Shown here: positions 8,296-16,115 of the stretch, in pieces | Position numbering within the stretch: the first letter of the stretch is position 1 | How the letters are laid out: every line of letters begins with the position of its first letter | IMG/VR virus record: IMGVR_UViG_3300046355_000226 | Span: 1-28,432 of that record | Reading direction: 5' to 3' (one strand) | DNA from: a virus | Length of the DNA: 28,432 bases | Notes under the pieces: model-generated | The model's input: the letters and a program-made list of their open reading frames with translations, nothing else | Told to the model about the DNA's origin: nothing | Database searches by the model: none | Translations under genes and position numbers: made by a program

Positions 8296-8599
8296 CTGAC
8301 AATTCTTTTTTAATATCTTTTACTACACTTTTTGTACTATCTAAGTCACCAATTACTTCAGCAACCATTTGCTCCAAACTAGCTTTATCTTCAACCAAAG
8401 CTTCATTTTTTGCTTTCAAAGATGAAACACTTTTTTTCAATCCGCTATTTTGTTTGGTCAAAGTTTTGTTTGCTGTAGTTAAAGTATCATTTTTTTTAAC
8501 TACAACTACATGACCATGTCCGGTTGTAAATACTTGTAAACACACAAGTAATATAAAACCTAAAGCAGATAAACCAATGATTCTTTTTTTCTTTTTCAT
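8210..8599 (-). CDS. Membrane-anchored coiled-coil protein, inner spanin candidate
   Basis: 129 aa. A basic N-terminus (MKKKKR), one membrane helix at about 7-26 (IIGLSALGFILLVCLQVFTTG), then a long coiled coil with Leu/Val heptads and many Lys/Glu/Thr residues (about 38-108), ending in a polar tail. One N-terminal membrane anchor with a periplasmic coiled coil is the layout of Rz-type inner spanins that link to an outer-membrane partner. Its last 86 bases overlap the start of the exported-protein gene in another frame, as in spanin pairs. The start at 8599 overlaps the stop of the 81-aa gene by 4 bases (ATGA). Confidence 0.65.
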   Translation of the reverse strand: MKKKKRIIGLSALGFILLVCLQVFTTGHGHVVVVKKNDTLTTANKTLTKQNSGLKKSVSSLKAKNEALVEDKASLEQMVAEVIGDLDSTKSVVKDIKKELSDEKATNIKQSTGEQFDFQPIKLPASDGN

Positions 8600-8841
8600 T
8601 TTTTCTTACCAAACAAAGTCAACACTGTTTCTTTTAAACTTTTTGCGTGCTCAGTACTTTCCTCTAGCTTTTTTTCCAGATCTTCTCTGTATTCACCTTC
8701 CAGTTCTTCAACTCTTTGACGATACTCATCTTCACTTTTCATAAGTCTATTGAGAAAAATCCAGCACAAGTACCCAAGTGCCAAAACAGCAAATCCCAGT
8801 ATACCATATTGTGTAAGACTTTCAAATATTCCAAATGACAT
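8596..8841 (-). CDS. Small membrane protein, paralogue A (TQYG/VLALGY type)
   Basis: 81 aa. An N-terminal membrane segment (GILGFAVLALGYLCWIFLNRL, about residues 13-33) is followed by a charged coiled coil (SEDEYRQRVEELEGEYRED). It is a close relative of the next upstream gene product: both share a Tyr-Gly pair, the block AVLALGY and a WIF motif, indicating a tandem duplication. An amphipathic cytoplasmic or periplasmic tail after one helix fits pinholin or antiholin partners. No family recognised. It ends 4 bases inside the start of the spanin-like gene. Confidence 0.7.
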   Translation of the reverse strand: MSFGIFESLTQYGILGFAVLALGYLCWIFLNRLMKSEDEYRQRVEELEGEYREDLEKKLEESTEHAKSLKETVLTLFGKKK

Positions 8842-8843
8842 GA

Positions 8844-9047
8844 CTATTTAGTTTTAGAAGTTCTTTTTTTCTTTTTTGCAGCTGCTTCTTCTTGTTTTAG
8901 TCTATCTTTTTCAGCAAGGTGTCTTTTAATAAAGATCCATGCTACATATCCTAAAGCCAAAACTGCTAAGCCTGCCGGGCCATAATTACCCAATTGTGCA
9001 AATACTCCAAAGTCAGGAGTTCCTGTTGCTACCGCTGTTGTATCCAT
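8844..9047 (-). CDS. Small membrane protein, paralogue B (NYGPAG/VLALGY type)
   Basis: 67 aa. A polar N-terminus (MDTTAVATGTPDFGVFAQL), one membrane helix (PAGLAVLALGYVAWIFIKRHL, about residues 24-44) and a strongly basic tail (KKKKRTSKTK). It aligns with paralogue A over the membrane part, but the acidic coiled coil there is replaced by a basic tail here, so the pair has opposite charge and could associate. Two bases separate the genes. The ATG overlaps the preceding stop by one base (TAATG). Confidence 0.7.
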   Translation of the reverse strand: MDTTAVATGTPDFGVFAQLGNYGPAGLAVLALGYVAWIFIKRHLAEKDRLKQEEAAAKKKKRTSKTK

Positions 9048-9346
9048 TACTTAGTTATTAATTGTTTTACAGTATCAGTTAAATCACCAACATTCTTTGC
9101 AAGATTTTTAATTTCCAACTGTGTTTGTTCTTGAATTGCTTGATACTTTAGTCTAGCTTCTTGCTCTACTAATTCAATTTTACCTTTTAGTTTGCCTAAC
9201 TCTTCAGCGCGTTTATGATCATTATCAAATAAAAGATCCAAGTCTCTTCTTGCATCATTGTATGCAGTCTTTAGGAAGAATCCAAATACAGTCAAAACTG
9301 TACCTGCAATAAATAAAACTATTGTAATTGTTGCGTTATCCATCAT
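9047..9346 (-). CDS. XhlA-like membrane protein with coiled coil
   Basis: 99 aa. An N-terminal membrane helix (ATITIVLFIAGTVLTVFGFFL, about residues 5-25) is followed by about 70 residues of charged coiled coil (ELGKLKGKIELVEQEARLK, then NLAKNVGDLTDTVKQLITK). This order resembles the small holin/haemolysin-type XhlA proteins, although those usually have the helix at the C-terminus. Its role in lysis is inferred from the cluster. The first codon ATG at 9346 lies 4 bases inside the end of the 164-aa gene. Confidence 0.65.
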   Translation of the reverse strand: MMDNATITIVLFIAGTVLTVFGFFLKTAYNDARRDLDLLFDNDHKRAEELGKLKGKIELVEQEARLKYQAIQEQTQLEIKNLAKNVGDLTDTVKQLITK

Positions 9347-9837
9347 TTTAAAATTAAAGCGCCTGTTAATATTCCATTTAAAATAAAAGACCAGTTTCTT
9401 TGTCTTTTAATATTTTTTATGTCTAGTTGCAATGTTGAAATGATGGTGTCTTTAGAATTGATTATGTAACGCTGTGCATTAATAATTGTATCCTGACTAG
9501 CTATGATGAGATCTTTTTCTCTGTCTCTTTTGTAAAGAGTATGAATCATTGTATCTTGGATCTGTACAATGTTGAATGTATCTCTTGAGTTTTTTACAGC
9601 ATTTAACTGAGCTTGTAAATCAAACAGGCCGTGATTAAGTTCATTGATGATAAGCTTACTGTTATCAATTACTTTTCCCTTTTCCCTAATAAGAGTTTCT
9701 TTACCTTCTATTCTGCGTTCAATTGTTTTTTGATTGGACACTGGGTATACATTGGTCTCTTCCTTTAGGAAAAGAAATACCAATCCAACAACCAATAAAA
9801 TCTGGATAACAAAAGATATGTTCTGCTTACTTGGCAT
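9343..9837 (-). CDS. Two-helix-anchored coiled-coil protein, spanin-like
   Basis: 164 aa. A hydrophobic helix at about 8-24 (FVIQILLVVGLVFLFLK), a long polar coiled coil rich in Lys, Asp and Ile/Leu heptads (about 30-145) and a second hydrophobic helix at the very C-terminus (WSFILNGILTGALILK, about 149-164). Anchoring at both ends is like unimolecular spanins, which bridge inner and outer membranes, but an outer-membrane lipobox is absent. It may also hold a shape-giving periplasmic rod. It starts the run of small membrane genes after the beta-rich virion protein, whose stop lies 2 bases before its ATG. Confidence 0.6.
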   Translation of the reverse strand: MPSKQNISFVIQILLVVGLVFLFLKEETNVYPVSNQKTIERRIEGKETLIREKGKVIDNSKLIINELNHGLFDLQAQLNAVKNSRDTFNIVQIQDTMIHTLYKRDREKDLIIASQDTIINAQRYIINSKDTIISTLQLDIKNIKRQRNWSFILNGILTGALILK

Positions 9838-9839
9838 TA

Positions 9840-10439
9840 TTAAACAGCTCTGAAATTAAATGAAGGTACATTACCAACACCACCTAATAGATATTGAGGA
9901 TCTATAGTTGCAGGTTCCGTAGCCGGTTCTAGTACAACATCGTATCTCCATAAATTTTGAGGAGCATCAGTGCCATTTGAATTTAACCATGCAAACTGGT
10001 AACTCCAATTGTAACTAATGACTTTATATTCAATTACAGCAGAACTTGAATTAAAACCAATCCAATATGTTTCACCTGCAGTAAATGTAAAATTTAACGG
10101 TGTAACAATATAACCCGGAGTAGATGCATCTATTTGATTTGATACATATAATCTATTGTTTGGTTTTCCATTTAAGTCATCATAAATAGAAATAGATAAT
10201 TTTCCTGTTGAAAAACCTGTTACAACTTCAAGAACAACCTGATCAATTGCAAATGTATTGTTTGGAATAAATGGCCATAAAGCTACTTGTTTTTCCATAG
10301 TAACATGCTCATATCCAGAATGAAATGCGGCATTTAATGATAAACCAATACCAGCTCCTGAATATGGTTTAACCATTGCATGTATTCCACCTTTAGTAGA
10401 AGCAGATGCTGTTTGTGCAATTTGAATTGAAGTACTCAT
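9840..10439 (-). CDS. Small virion/tail-fibre protein with beta-sandwich domain
   Basis: 199 aa, beta-rich and Asn/Ser/Thr-rich. A polar N-terminus of about 60 residues with Gly/Ser segments is followed by a jelly-roll-like region, about 65-170: GKLSISIYDDLNGKPNNRL and FTFTAGETYWIGFNSSSAV have the strand pattern of carbohydrate-binding-type domains found in phage adhesins. Trp and Tyr residues near 145-165 may contact ligand. The gene lies between the lysis genes and a larger structural protein and was probably transcribed with the fibre genes. Structural role inferred, no enzyme motif. Confidence 0.7.
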   Translation of the reverse strand: MSTSIQIAQTASASTKGGIHAMVKPYSGAGIGLSLNAAFHSGYEHVTMEKQVALWPFIPNNTFAIDQVVLEVVTGFSTGKLSISIYDDLNGKPNNRLYVSNQIDASTPGYIVTPLNFTFTAGETYWIGFNSSSAVIEYKVISYNWSYQFAWLNSNGTDAPQNLWRYDVVLEPATEPATIDPQYLLGGVGNVPSFNFRAV

Positions 10440-10443
10440 AACA

Positions 10444-11250
10444 TTAAGAAATATAAGTGATTACAAATACTGTTCCTGTAGCATCGTAAGTCATACTAGC
10501 TAAAGTATTATTTAATGAACCTGCATCAAAACTTACAGTAACGCCTGCTGGCAAATGTTCACCATCTAAATCCCCAACTGCACTACCAATGTTAGCTACA
10601 GAAAAACTGTAAACACCTGCAGGAGTTGAACCTGCTGTAGTAGTTGTAAAATAATTAGGCGTTCTTGATTGAGACGCTAAAGCAAGCACGGTATTTTCAG
10701 TATTTGACTCAATAGCTGTAGCTTGAGTTAAAATATCAGCAATGCCTGATAGAATGCTTTGTTGTGTAGCTTCTAATGAAATACCTGTAGTATTTGTAAT
10801 GATAGATGCGCTGTTTGTGATTATATCACCCAATGCTGCTAATACCAACTGCTGAGTAGCTTCTAAACTAATGCTAGTTGTATTACTTACTATTTGTGCC
10901 AAATATACATTTGGATTAATGTAAGTTAAAGCGCCTGTTGGTGTTCCTGGTACATTTGTTCCTGCCGCAAAATAAATTGGCGCATTAAAAGTTTGTGTAT
11001 CTGGATTATAAATTCTAACTTCTAACCAAGTAACATTGTTAGCATCTACAACAAGAGAAGCTTCAAAGTCTTGACCGTCTTGTAATGTAGCTAAGATTTG
11101 TGTTAATAATGCATCTGCATCTATTAATAATTTTTCTACATCATCTGTATTAGCTGCAATTTCTTTTAAGTTATCACAGTTGCATTGCAACCCTTTTAAC
11201 ATATTTAATTGCCAGTTGGCATTTAAACCGTCTGAATTTATAATTGACAT
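10444..11250 (-). CDS. Virion structural protein with internal LEATQQ repeats
   Basis: 268 aa. The N-terminal 75 residues are helical, then a beta segment (VTWLEVRIYNPDTQTF, APIYFAAGTN) of the type seen in many phage tail or fibre proteins, then two or three copies of a helical repeat (SISLEATQQLVLAALGDI, GISLEATQQSILSGIADIL), and a beta C-terminal domain with GVYSFSVANIGSAVGDLDG. Acts as a fibre or tail component in the virion by context. The AT-rich gap before it, 11251-11327, is the probable start of its transcript. Confidence 0.7.
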   Translation of the reverse strand: MSIINSDGLNANWQLNMLKGLQCNCDNLKEIAANTDDVEKLLIDADALLTQILATLQDGQDFEASLVVDANNVTWLEVRIYNPDTQTFNAPIYFAAGTNVPGTPTGALTYINPNVYLAQIVSNTTSISLEATQQLVLAALGDIITNSASIITNTTGISLEATQQSILSGIADILTQATAIESNTENTVLALASQSRTPNYFTTTTAGSTPAGVYSFSVANIGSAVGDLDGEHLPAGVTVSFDAGSLNNTLASMTYDATGTVFVITYIS

Positions 11251-11327
11251 AACATCTTTTTTTTATTGCACCAAAAAGCACATCATTTTATATAATATAC
11301 ACAAAAACTTTTACTTATCCAAAAAAA
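11251..11327 (-). promoter_or_regulatory. Short AT-rich gap upstream of the LEATQQ-repeat gene
   Basis: 77 bases between the 739-aa gene and the structural gene. On the minus strand it reads GTGTATATTATATAAAATG with a T-rich leader, so a promoter is plausible, but no full TAnnTTTG box is present. A single TTGCACC half-site (11266-11272), identical to the operator half-sites near 24619, also lies here; one 7-mer can occur by chance. Confidence 0.35.
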
Positions 11328-13547
11328 TTAGATTATTCCCAACATGTATTTTTCAGCATTTTTTATTGAGTCATCATTGGCTAACATTATTTCAAATATC
11401 TTAGGACTAACATGTTCTGGATGAATCCACCAATCTTCATAAGGACATGAATCATTAGGAGCAATGTTGCTTACTACAAGTACATAACCTTTAGCAAGCA
11501 AAAACTCTCTTGACTTTTCCCTATAGAGTTTGGTGACATCAGTATAAAAGTCATGCTCATAAGTAATTACACCAAATGTACATTTGTCCCAAGGCAGCAT
11601 TGTAAGAATGTCATACGTTGTTTTTGGCGGTTCACAATCTACTTGTAAATAATCTATATGCCCTTCAAGAACAGAGTAATCAAATTTAGTTGCATCACAC
11701 AAAATAATTTCATTATGTCTAGCTACTTTAAATTTTTCAACTTCATGTGGAAGAATTTCCAATGATGTTCCAGTCCAACCAAATTCTTCTAGCAATGCTG
11801 TATTACTTCCATGAAAAGGATCTGCTGCACCAATTTCAAAATATTTACCATTTCTTTTACCATCCAGCATTGACAAAGTAAACATGTCTTGATAAGTTTG
11901 AGAATAATTTTTCTCAATGTTTTCTGCTCCAGGGAACTTATATCTAAGATTTTCATAAAAACCTTTATGGTATCTTAAAAACGGATCTGGTCCAGAACCA
12001 AGAGATGTAATATTAGTTTGAACTAAGTCTTTATATTTTTGTGATAATTTTTCTCCTTTGTTCACAAGTTTAATGAAACAGTCGCGTGATTCTTGAGATC
12101 TACCAATCCACCATGCTGAAACTGCTTGTTGAAATTCAAGTTGATATTTTCCAAGATAACCAACATTACTTGTGATATTATCAGCATGTTCTGCATTTGC
12201 TAATCCTGCAATTGCATAAGAATATGCTTCATGGTATTGTTGATTTGATTCAGCTATTTCACTTAGAAACAAATAAGCTTCTGGTCTTTCTGGAGCAAAT
12301 GCCATAGCATTTAACCACAAACCTTTTTCAGTAGTTCTTCTACGACCTTGTACACTAATGCATTTAGCAACCATTAATAATGATTCATACACATTTTCAT
12401 AAAAGTTTCCATACTCAGCTGCACGCAAATAAAAAGCTAATGCAGATGCAGTGTGACCTTGTTCAAAATAAAATTCAGCTAGTTTAAAATTATTAGCAGC
12501 ATGGAATGGATCTTTGATGAAATTTTCTAATTTACTTGGCGTTATTCCTTTAGACTTATATTCTTGATCATACTCTAATATTATATTTGTCATTGATTCA
12601 AACACATGTCTCGGTAGTCTTAAAATAAAGGCCGTAGAGTCTTGGAAACCAAAAGGAATGATAAAGTCATTGCCATCAAAAGCTAAACCGCAGGAGAACT
12701 CAATATTTGCAGTCATGAACTTAAATTCTTCTGAGTGCGCAACTATGTTCCAGTTTCTGTCCCAAACAATAAATCTATGGTAATAATGAGCATCTTTTTT
12801 ATCTTGCTCATTTTTCCATAAATCTACTTCATGTGTAATAGCTATTCTGTAATCACCTACTGTAATTACTTGTGACCCACCGCGTATATCTCTTGGGATA
12901 TTAAGATTTTGTTCAACAAGCTTTACTGTTTCGGAAGTGTTTGTTCCTGGGATGTGTTTAACAATTTCTGTAGGAGAAGACCATTTGACATAATGAAACG
13001 GCATATCAAGAATTGGCATCCAGTTCTTTTCACAATAAGATGTAGTAGGTGGTTCAATTCTTGTTCTTTTAACTTCTGCATTGTCTTCAATTAAAGACAA
13101 TTCCATTCTACCTTCACCATTTGTTTTAGTATCTCTTCTAACACCTGTAAGGTATAAATTGTTTTCCCAGTTAACAACGCGGGCATCTTCTAATCCAATA
13201 AATTCCCAAACAGGTTTTACATCTAATTTTGATGTATCAACTTTATGTACTATGTCAATTCCAAGTGTGTTAGAATCTAATTTACACAAATAGTTTGTTG
13301 TTCTCAATGTAACATCATCTTCTGGATTTAAGTAAGCCAGAGGACCCCAAAGAGTTTGGAATTTTTGCTTACCTTCACTATGATACAAAGTATATTGCAC
13401 ATGTCTTAGGTTAAGCAAATACTCGCCATTATTATAAACAAGAGAAGGATTAGTAAGTCCTAATCCTTCAGTTATATTTGCGGGAATTAAAAGATAATTT
13501 ACAGAGCCTCCGTTTTCTAAAGCTCTCTTACACAAGTTATTATTCAT
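11328..13547 (-). CDS. Three-part fusion: GH130/GH43-like propeller, TPR region, FkbM-type methyltransferase
   Basis: 739 aa. Residues 1-330 look like a five-bladed beta-propeller of the GH130/GH43 clan (NPSLVY at 33-38, GLEDARVV at 118-125, LYLTG at 131-135). Residues 345-525 are helical repeats of TPR style (AEFYFEQGHTASALAFYLRA and similar units). Residues 555-739 carry an FkbM-family SAM-dependent methyltransferase: GKYFEIGAADP at 567-577 (SAM-binding strand), GSNTALLEEFGWTG at 580-594 and later acidic residues (DYLQVDCE). FkbM enzymes methylate sugar hydroxyls, and propellers of this type bind or cut glycans. The combination suggests modification of a surface glycan on the virion or host, which is inference. 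It has its own TATATTTG promoter (13567-13574) and is the only large predicted enzyme in the fibre region. Confidence 0.75.
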   Translation of the reverse strand: MNNNLCKRALENGGSVNYLLIPANITEGLGLTNPSLVYNNGEYLLNLRHVQYTLYHSEGKQKFQTLWGPLAYLNPEDDVTLRTTNYLCKLDSNTLGIDIVHKVDTSKLDVKPVWEFIGLEDARVVNWENNLYLTGVRRDTKTNGEGRMELSLIEDNAEVKRTRIEPPTTSYCEKNWMPILDMPFHYVKWSSPTEIVKHIPGTNTSETVKLVEQNLNIPRDIRGGSQVITVGDYRIAITHEVDLWKNEQDKKDAHYYHRFIVWDRNWNIVAHSEEFKFMTANIEFSCGLAFDGNDFIIPFGFQDSTAFILRLPRHVFESMTNIILEYDQEYKSKGITPSKLENFIKDPFHAANNFKLAEFYFEQGHTASALAFYLRAAEYGNFYENVYESLLMVAKCISVQGRRRTTEKGLWLNAMAFAPERPEAYLFLSEIAESNQQYHEAYSYAIAGLANAEHADNITSNVGYLGKYQLEFQQAVSAWWIGRSQESRDCFIKLVNKGEKLSQKYKDLVQTNITSLGSGPDPFLRYHKGFYENLRYKFPGAENIEKNYSQTYQDMFTLSMLDGKRNGKYFEIGAADPFHGSNTALLEEFGWTGTSLEILPHEVEKFKVARHNEIILCDATKFDYSVLEGHIDYLQVDCEPPKTTYDILTMLPWDKCTFGVITYEHDFYTDVTKLYREKSREFLLAKGYVLVVSNIAPNDSCPYEDWWIHPEHVSPKIFEIMLANDDSIKNAEKYMLGII

Positions 13548-13566
13548 ACAGTTGGTTTTTGTCCAA

Positions 13567-13574
13567 CAAATATA
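13567..13574 (-). promoter_or_regulatory. Bacteroidota-type -7 box before the propeller-TPR-FkbM gene
   Basis: Minus-strand TATATTTG, 20 bases upstream of the ATG at 13547. Between box and ATG is a hairpin with stem GTTGG/CCAAC and a 6-base loop (ACAAAA), a possible operator or attenuator. The gene has its own promoter rather than depending on upstream read-through. Confidence 0.6.
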
Positions 13575-13577
13575 AGA

Positions 13578-13904
13578 TTAATTTTCAAACGGTGGAGGCA
13601 GTGTTACATCCAAAGGTGTGATTTGTAAATTAACTTGTTTAGTTAAATTTTCCTGCAGGGCTGATACATCTAAAGTTGCTTCTAACCATCCTACTACTTG
13701 CTCTTTAGTTAAACTGTTGTAGTTTGTAAAATTTGCAGGTGTTGGAACACCTACTTCTTGAGCTCCGTATGCTTCAGCAAAATATTCTTTTTCACCAACC
13801 GTTTCTTTAGCAGAATATCTCCAGTGTACAGTTTTAACTACATCAGTTAATCCTTCTAGTTCAACAATGCAGTCCATTGCTGATATTGTCCAATTAAATA
13901 TCAT
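13578..13904 (-). CDS. Conserved phage protein with VHWRYSA / LTKEQVVGWL pattern
   Basis: 108 aa. An N-terminal beta part (FNWTISAMDCIVELEGL, then VVKTVHWRYSAKET), a middle region with a Tyr-Gly/Ala stretch, and a C-terminal helix (NYNSLTKEQVVGWLEATL) followed by a Pro-rich end. I recognise this as a common small phage protein of the VHW type (annotated as a domain of unknown function). It is thought to be structural or assembly-related, from its neighbours. It begins within the ATGA junction with the preceding 55-aa gene. Confidence 0.75.
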   Translation of the reverse strand: MIFNWTISAMDCIVELEGLTDVVKTVHWRYSAKETVGEKEYFAEAYGAQEVGVPTPANFTNYNSLTKEQVVGWLEATLDVSALQENLTKQVNLQITPLDVTLPPPFEN

Positions 13905-14068
13905 GGTTTATCTTTTTTATCAACCTCTGCAGGTTTAGGTTTAATTGCTTCTTGTAAAGTTGCTAATGCAGCTATACAGTTGTTTACATCTTGTAAGCTA
14001 AAAGCTCCGCTTTTTGTAGCTACATTTATGGCTTGCTCAATTACTTGATATGCTTGTTCTGGATTCAT
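13901..14068 (-). CDS. Small helical phage protein (55 aa)
   Basis: 55 aa. MNPEQAYQVIEQAIN, then VATKSGAFSLQDVNNCIAAL, ends in a charged tail (KPKPAEVDKKDKP). Two amphipathic helices joined by a GAFSLQD turn resemble a recurrent small phage protein family of unknown role. It is placed between the VHW-type gene (ATGA overlap) and a TATATTTG promoter, with a 17-base gap from box to ATG. The gene is real by its promoter and coupling; function unknown. Confidence 0.7.
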   Translation of the reverse strand: MNPEQAYQVIEQAINVATKSGAFSLQDVNNCIAALATLQEAIKPKPAEVDKKDKP

Positions 14069-14085
14069 AATTTTGTTTTTTTTTA

Positions 14086-14093
14086 CAAATATA
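14086..14093 (-). promoter_or_regulatory. Bacteroidota-type -7 box before the 55-aa gene
   Basis: Minus-strand TATATTTG, 17 bases upstream of the ATG at 14068, in the short gap after the stop of the 668-aa fibre gene. The leader is A-rich. It would drive the 55-aa and VHW-type genes. Confidence 0.6.
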
Positions 14094-14098
14094 CTATT

Positions 14099-16105
14099 TT
14101 ATACATACATTACACTTCGCCAACCTTGTGACTGAGTGTAAACATTTAATTCTTCTCTATCAACATTAAATACAACTAAACCATTAGCTGGTGATACAAT
14201 ATTATATATATCTCCTTGTGACATTCTTGGAGGTAAAAATCCTTTTGTTATTGATTCAAGATGTAATAGCGCACTTGCATCTGGTGCATTTATTCCAATG
14301 CCTACATTTCCACTTGGATCTAGTCTCATGACTTCATTTCCATTTGTACCAAAAAGAATTGATTTTGTTGCACCATATTGAATAAAATAAGTGTCTTTGC
14401 CGTATAGTTCAATTCGGTTATTTACACCATCCCAATGTCCAATTGTTATGTTTCCAGTTCCATCACTAATATTAACTGCTTGTGTAGATGCAGCTCCAGT
14501 TCTAACAGCAAACATATAGCCGGGTGAAGTTGTTCCAATTCCAATATTTCCATTTCCAGGGAAATACATTGTGTTTCCTGCTATGCTTACTAAGTCAGTT
14601 GTATTATTTCCAATAAATGAAAAACTTGAATTTAGATAAAAGTTTGTGCCATTAAAATAAGCATCTCCTCCTGAATGAAATGTTCCATTTACATCCAGTT
14701 TGTAGTTTGGTGATATAGTTCCTATACCTACATTACCACTTCCAGATAAAGTCATTGCATCATACATTGCATATGACCCAGTTTGATTTCTGAATACTTG
14801 AAAGTTTAATCCACCCGCATAAGGCTGATAACCTGAATCCCAAAACCCGTATATTTTTCCACCTATATCTGAACCATTATCGTGTGCGTAAAATATTCCT
14901 TTCCCAACTTGGATTGATGATCCATAATAAACATTACTACTACCAACACCAATTGTTCCAGCAAAATAAGTTACTCCAGTTGTACCTCCATTAATTTGCA
15001 AATATGCGTTTATATCATTTGAAATAATGTTTCTGAATCTAACTTCATTTTGAAAATATGATCCACCAGAAGCTGTGACATAAAAATATCCATTACCAAC
15101 AACGGCCATTCCGGCATTTCCATCACCTGTGATGTATGTATCATTTGAATTATATGGATAAATTCTTGACCCACCAATAAAACCGTTTACATCAAGTTTG
15201 TAATTTGGACTTGTTGTTCCAATACCTACATTACCTAATGCCTTTACAACAAATAATGTACTAGCCCCATTTACAACTTTAACAAAATTATTATTTGCAG
15301 AATTTAAACCTTGGCTTCCATTTGATTGAAATACAAAAGCATCTGGTGCATCTGCCCAACTTCCACTTGTCTGATTAATTATACGATAGCCATCCAATTG
15401 CATATAAGATGCAGCATAAGTGGGGCTTATAATTTTTGTAATTGTAAGCGGTAAGTTTGAACCAAAAGAACCATCTGTTCTATAGGTAATAGTTCCAATC
15501 AAAGTACCTCCTGGGTTATCAGTTCTACATATAGATAATCCACCAACACCTACTTGAACATTACCGGCATTATTTACTTTTAAATGATAACCTGTTACAG
15601 CACTATTGATAATTCCAAAAGCATTATCTGTTGCTAAAGCACTTTTAGCAAGTACTTCTAGTTGTGCATAATTAGCATCAAAGTATGAAAAATTTACACT
15701 TAATGTATTACCAGGTGTAATTCTTGATGAAGATAGATTTAATTTACCATTATAACCAAAAATAGAACCCTGTGCAGAACCACCATTATTACTGAATGAT
15801 AATGTTGGATAGTATTGTCCAGCAGGTTGCGCAATTGACATACCTGGGCTTGTTACACCTGCCGCAGTAAGTGCTCCGGTAGATGTAACTTTAAACAAGG
15901 TACTTGAATTTGCTGCATTATTTATTATAAATGCATCACTGGCTCCATTTACCAAAATTTTTAAACCAGTACCAAATGTCAAATTTGAACTTTGCTGAAG
16001 TTTGCCTGCACTTTCAAAATAAATTCCATTTGTAACAGCAGATTGCGCAACTGTTGAACCTGTTATTATTGGGGCTGTTATTGAAATACCATTAATTATT
16101 GCCAT
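14099..16105 (-). CDS. Tail fibre/adhesin with four GNVGIG repeats
   Basis: 668 aa, Ser/Asn/Gly/Thr-rich and beta-structured, like long phage fibres. The motif GNVGIGTTSPNYKLDVNG appears in four variant copies (near 15185-15240, 14690-14745, 14510-14555 and 14270-14315), the form common to fibre and adhesin tips in Bacteroidota phages. The C-terminus (residues about 590-668) contains LHLESITKGFLPPRMSQ and LNVYTQSQGWRS, an end found in similar proteins. No intramolecular chaperone (peptidase S74) domain is visible. Likely a receptor-binding fibre or its shaft. The repeat blocks give the DNA short direct repeats. Confidence 0.75.
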   Translation of the reverse strand: MAIINGISITAPIITGSTVAQSAVTNGIYFESAGKLQQSSNLTFGTGLKILVNGASDAFIINNAANSSTLFKVTSTGALTAAGVTSPGMSIAQPAGQYYPTLSFSNNGGSAQGSIFGYNGKLNLSSSRITPGNTLSVNFSYFDANYAQLEVLAKSALATDNAFGIINSAVTGYHLKVNNAGNVQVGVGGLSICRTDNPGGTLIGTITYRTDGSFGSNLPLTITKIISPTYAASYMQLDGYRIINQTSGSWADAPDAFVFQSNGSQGLNSANNNFVKVVNGASTLFVVKALGNVGIGTTSPNYKLDVNGFIGGSRIYPYNSNDTYITGDGNAGMAVVGNGYFYVTASGGSYFQNEVRFRNIISNDINAYLQINGGTTGVTYFAGTIGVGSSNVYYGSSIQVGKGIFYAHDNGSDIGGKIYGFWDSGYQPYAGGLNFQVFRNQTGSYAMYDAMTLSGSGNVGIGTISPNYKLDVNGTFHSGGDAYFNGTNFYLNSSFSFIGNNTTDLVSIAGNTMYFPGNGNIGIGTTSPGYMFAVRTGAASTQAVNISDGTGNITIGHWDGVNNRIELYGKDTYFIQYGATKSILFGTNGNEVMRLDPSGNVGIGINAPDASALLHLESITKGFLPPRMSQGDIYNIVSPANGLVVFNVDREELNVYTQSQGWRSVMYV

Positions 16106-16115
16106 TGTCTTTTTT

